From positions 434,001-498,000 of the forward strand of contig NC_084890.1 of the NCBI RefSeq assembly GCF_958979055.1: 64,000 bases of DNA, read 5' to 3'. A program made the translations under genes and the position numbers. This stretch comes from Alnus glutinosa. Taxonomy: Eukaryota > Streptophyta > Magnoliopsida > Fagales > Betulaceae. Position 1 is the stretch's first letter. Each line of letters starts with the position of its first letter. A model generated the notes under the pieces. That model made no database searches, was not told where the DNA came from, and saw only the letters and a program-made list of their open reading frames with translations. This document shows positions 63,746 through 64,000 of the stretch, piece after piece.

Positions 63746-64000
63746 CTGTACAAAAACACTATAGATTAATCGGAGATAAAGTAAGAATTACCCAAGAGGC
63801 CAAATTGCAATCCTTTCCATTTTTCTTCTCAAAAAACTATTCTTTTACATAAATGACAAGTAAAATCGGAAGTAAAGATTGAAACTTTCTTATCTTTTAT
63901 GATCGTACGTATAAGCATGATTATTATGGCGTAATTCCCAGTAATTGAACCATATAAAATCAGAGGAAATCAAGGCAATTCTAATTGAGATTATTAAGAA
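63746..64000 (-). other. Intron sequence upstream of the first visible thiolase exon
   Basis: The minus strand here has no ATG-led frame with the expected short N-terminus ending in 'PRD', so exon 1 is probably to the right of the window. No other gene is seen. Confidence 0.55.

Overview
The window is nuclear DNA from a flowering plant, most likely a woody eudicot. The evidence is AT-rich intergenic DNA, intron-bearing genes with GT-AG junctions, plant-specific families (cellulose synthase-like E, WEB coiled-coil proteins, FBD-type F-box pieces), and many small inverted-repeat elements, a TRIM and LINE and Gypsy relics. The species cannot be named from sequence alone. All exon coordinates were worked out by eye from reading frame, splice sites and remembered family patterns.

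Region 1 (1-35,190) is a repeat-rich, rearranged tract. It holds two copies of the last exon of an FBD-type F-box gene (1257-1469 and 7232-7441), LINE and Gypsy relics, and a scrambled inverted gene relic (about 11,890-13,040). A large degenerate inverted duplication pairs about 8850-13,480 with about 18,110-25,020. Its right arm carries an intact four-exon universal stress protein (USP) gene (21,042-23,059, minus). A second intact USP gene (27,654-29,682, minus) lies outside the duplication, and matching upstream DNA suggests the two USP genes arose by tandem block duplication. Hairpin-type elements are frequent, including a nearly perfect one at 17,522-17,872 and a nested foldback at 30,190-31,146.

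Region 2 (35,190-44,850) is conserved genic DNA. A SEC14/CRAL-TRIO lipid-transfer protein gene (35,364-41,370, plus, 11 coding exons, 340 aa) lies tail-to-tail with a WEB-family coiled-coil gene (42,201-44,331, minus, 2 coding exons, 560 aa).

Region 3 (44,850-59,140) has a repeat-only spacer with an 11-unit CGATCG minisatellite and a long TA tract, followed by two intact tandem CslE genes (48,301-52,128 and 53,815-59,132, plus; 731 and 733 aa; 8 exons each). They differ in an enlarged intron 2 with a LINE 3' end in the second copy. A GA microsatellite at the start codon also sets whether an upstream ATG is in frame.

Region 4 (59,928-63,745 and beyond, minus) is the 3' twelve exons of a cytosolic acetyl-CoA C-acetyltransferase (thiolase). 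Its first exon lies past the right edge.

The genes are not an operon-like unit. The clear local relations are tandem duplication (USP, CslE) and repeat-driven rearrangement. I found no evidence for a wholly new molecular system. The most notable observations are the long perfect hairpin, the TRIM with a paralogous empty site, the arm-specific presence of USP exons, and the microsatellite-controlled upstream ATG in CslE.
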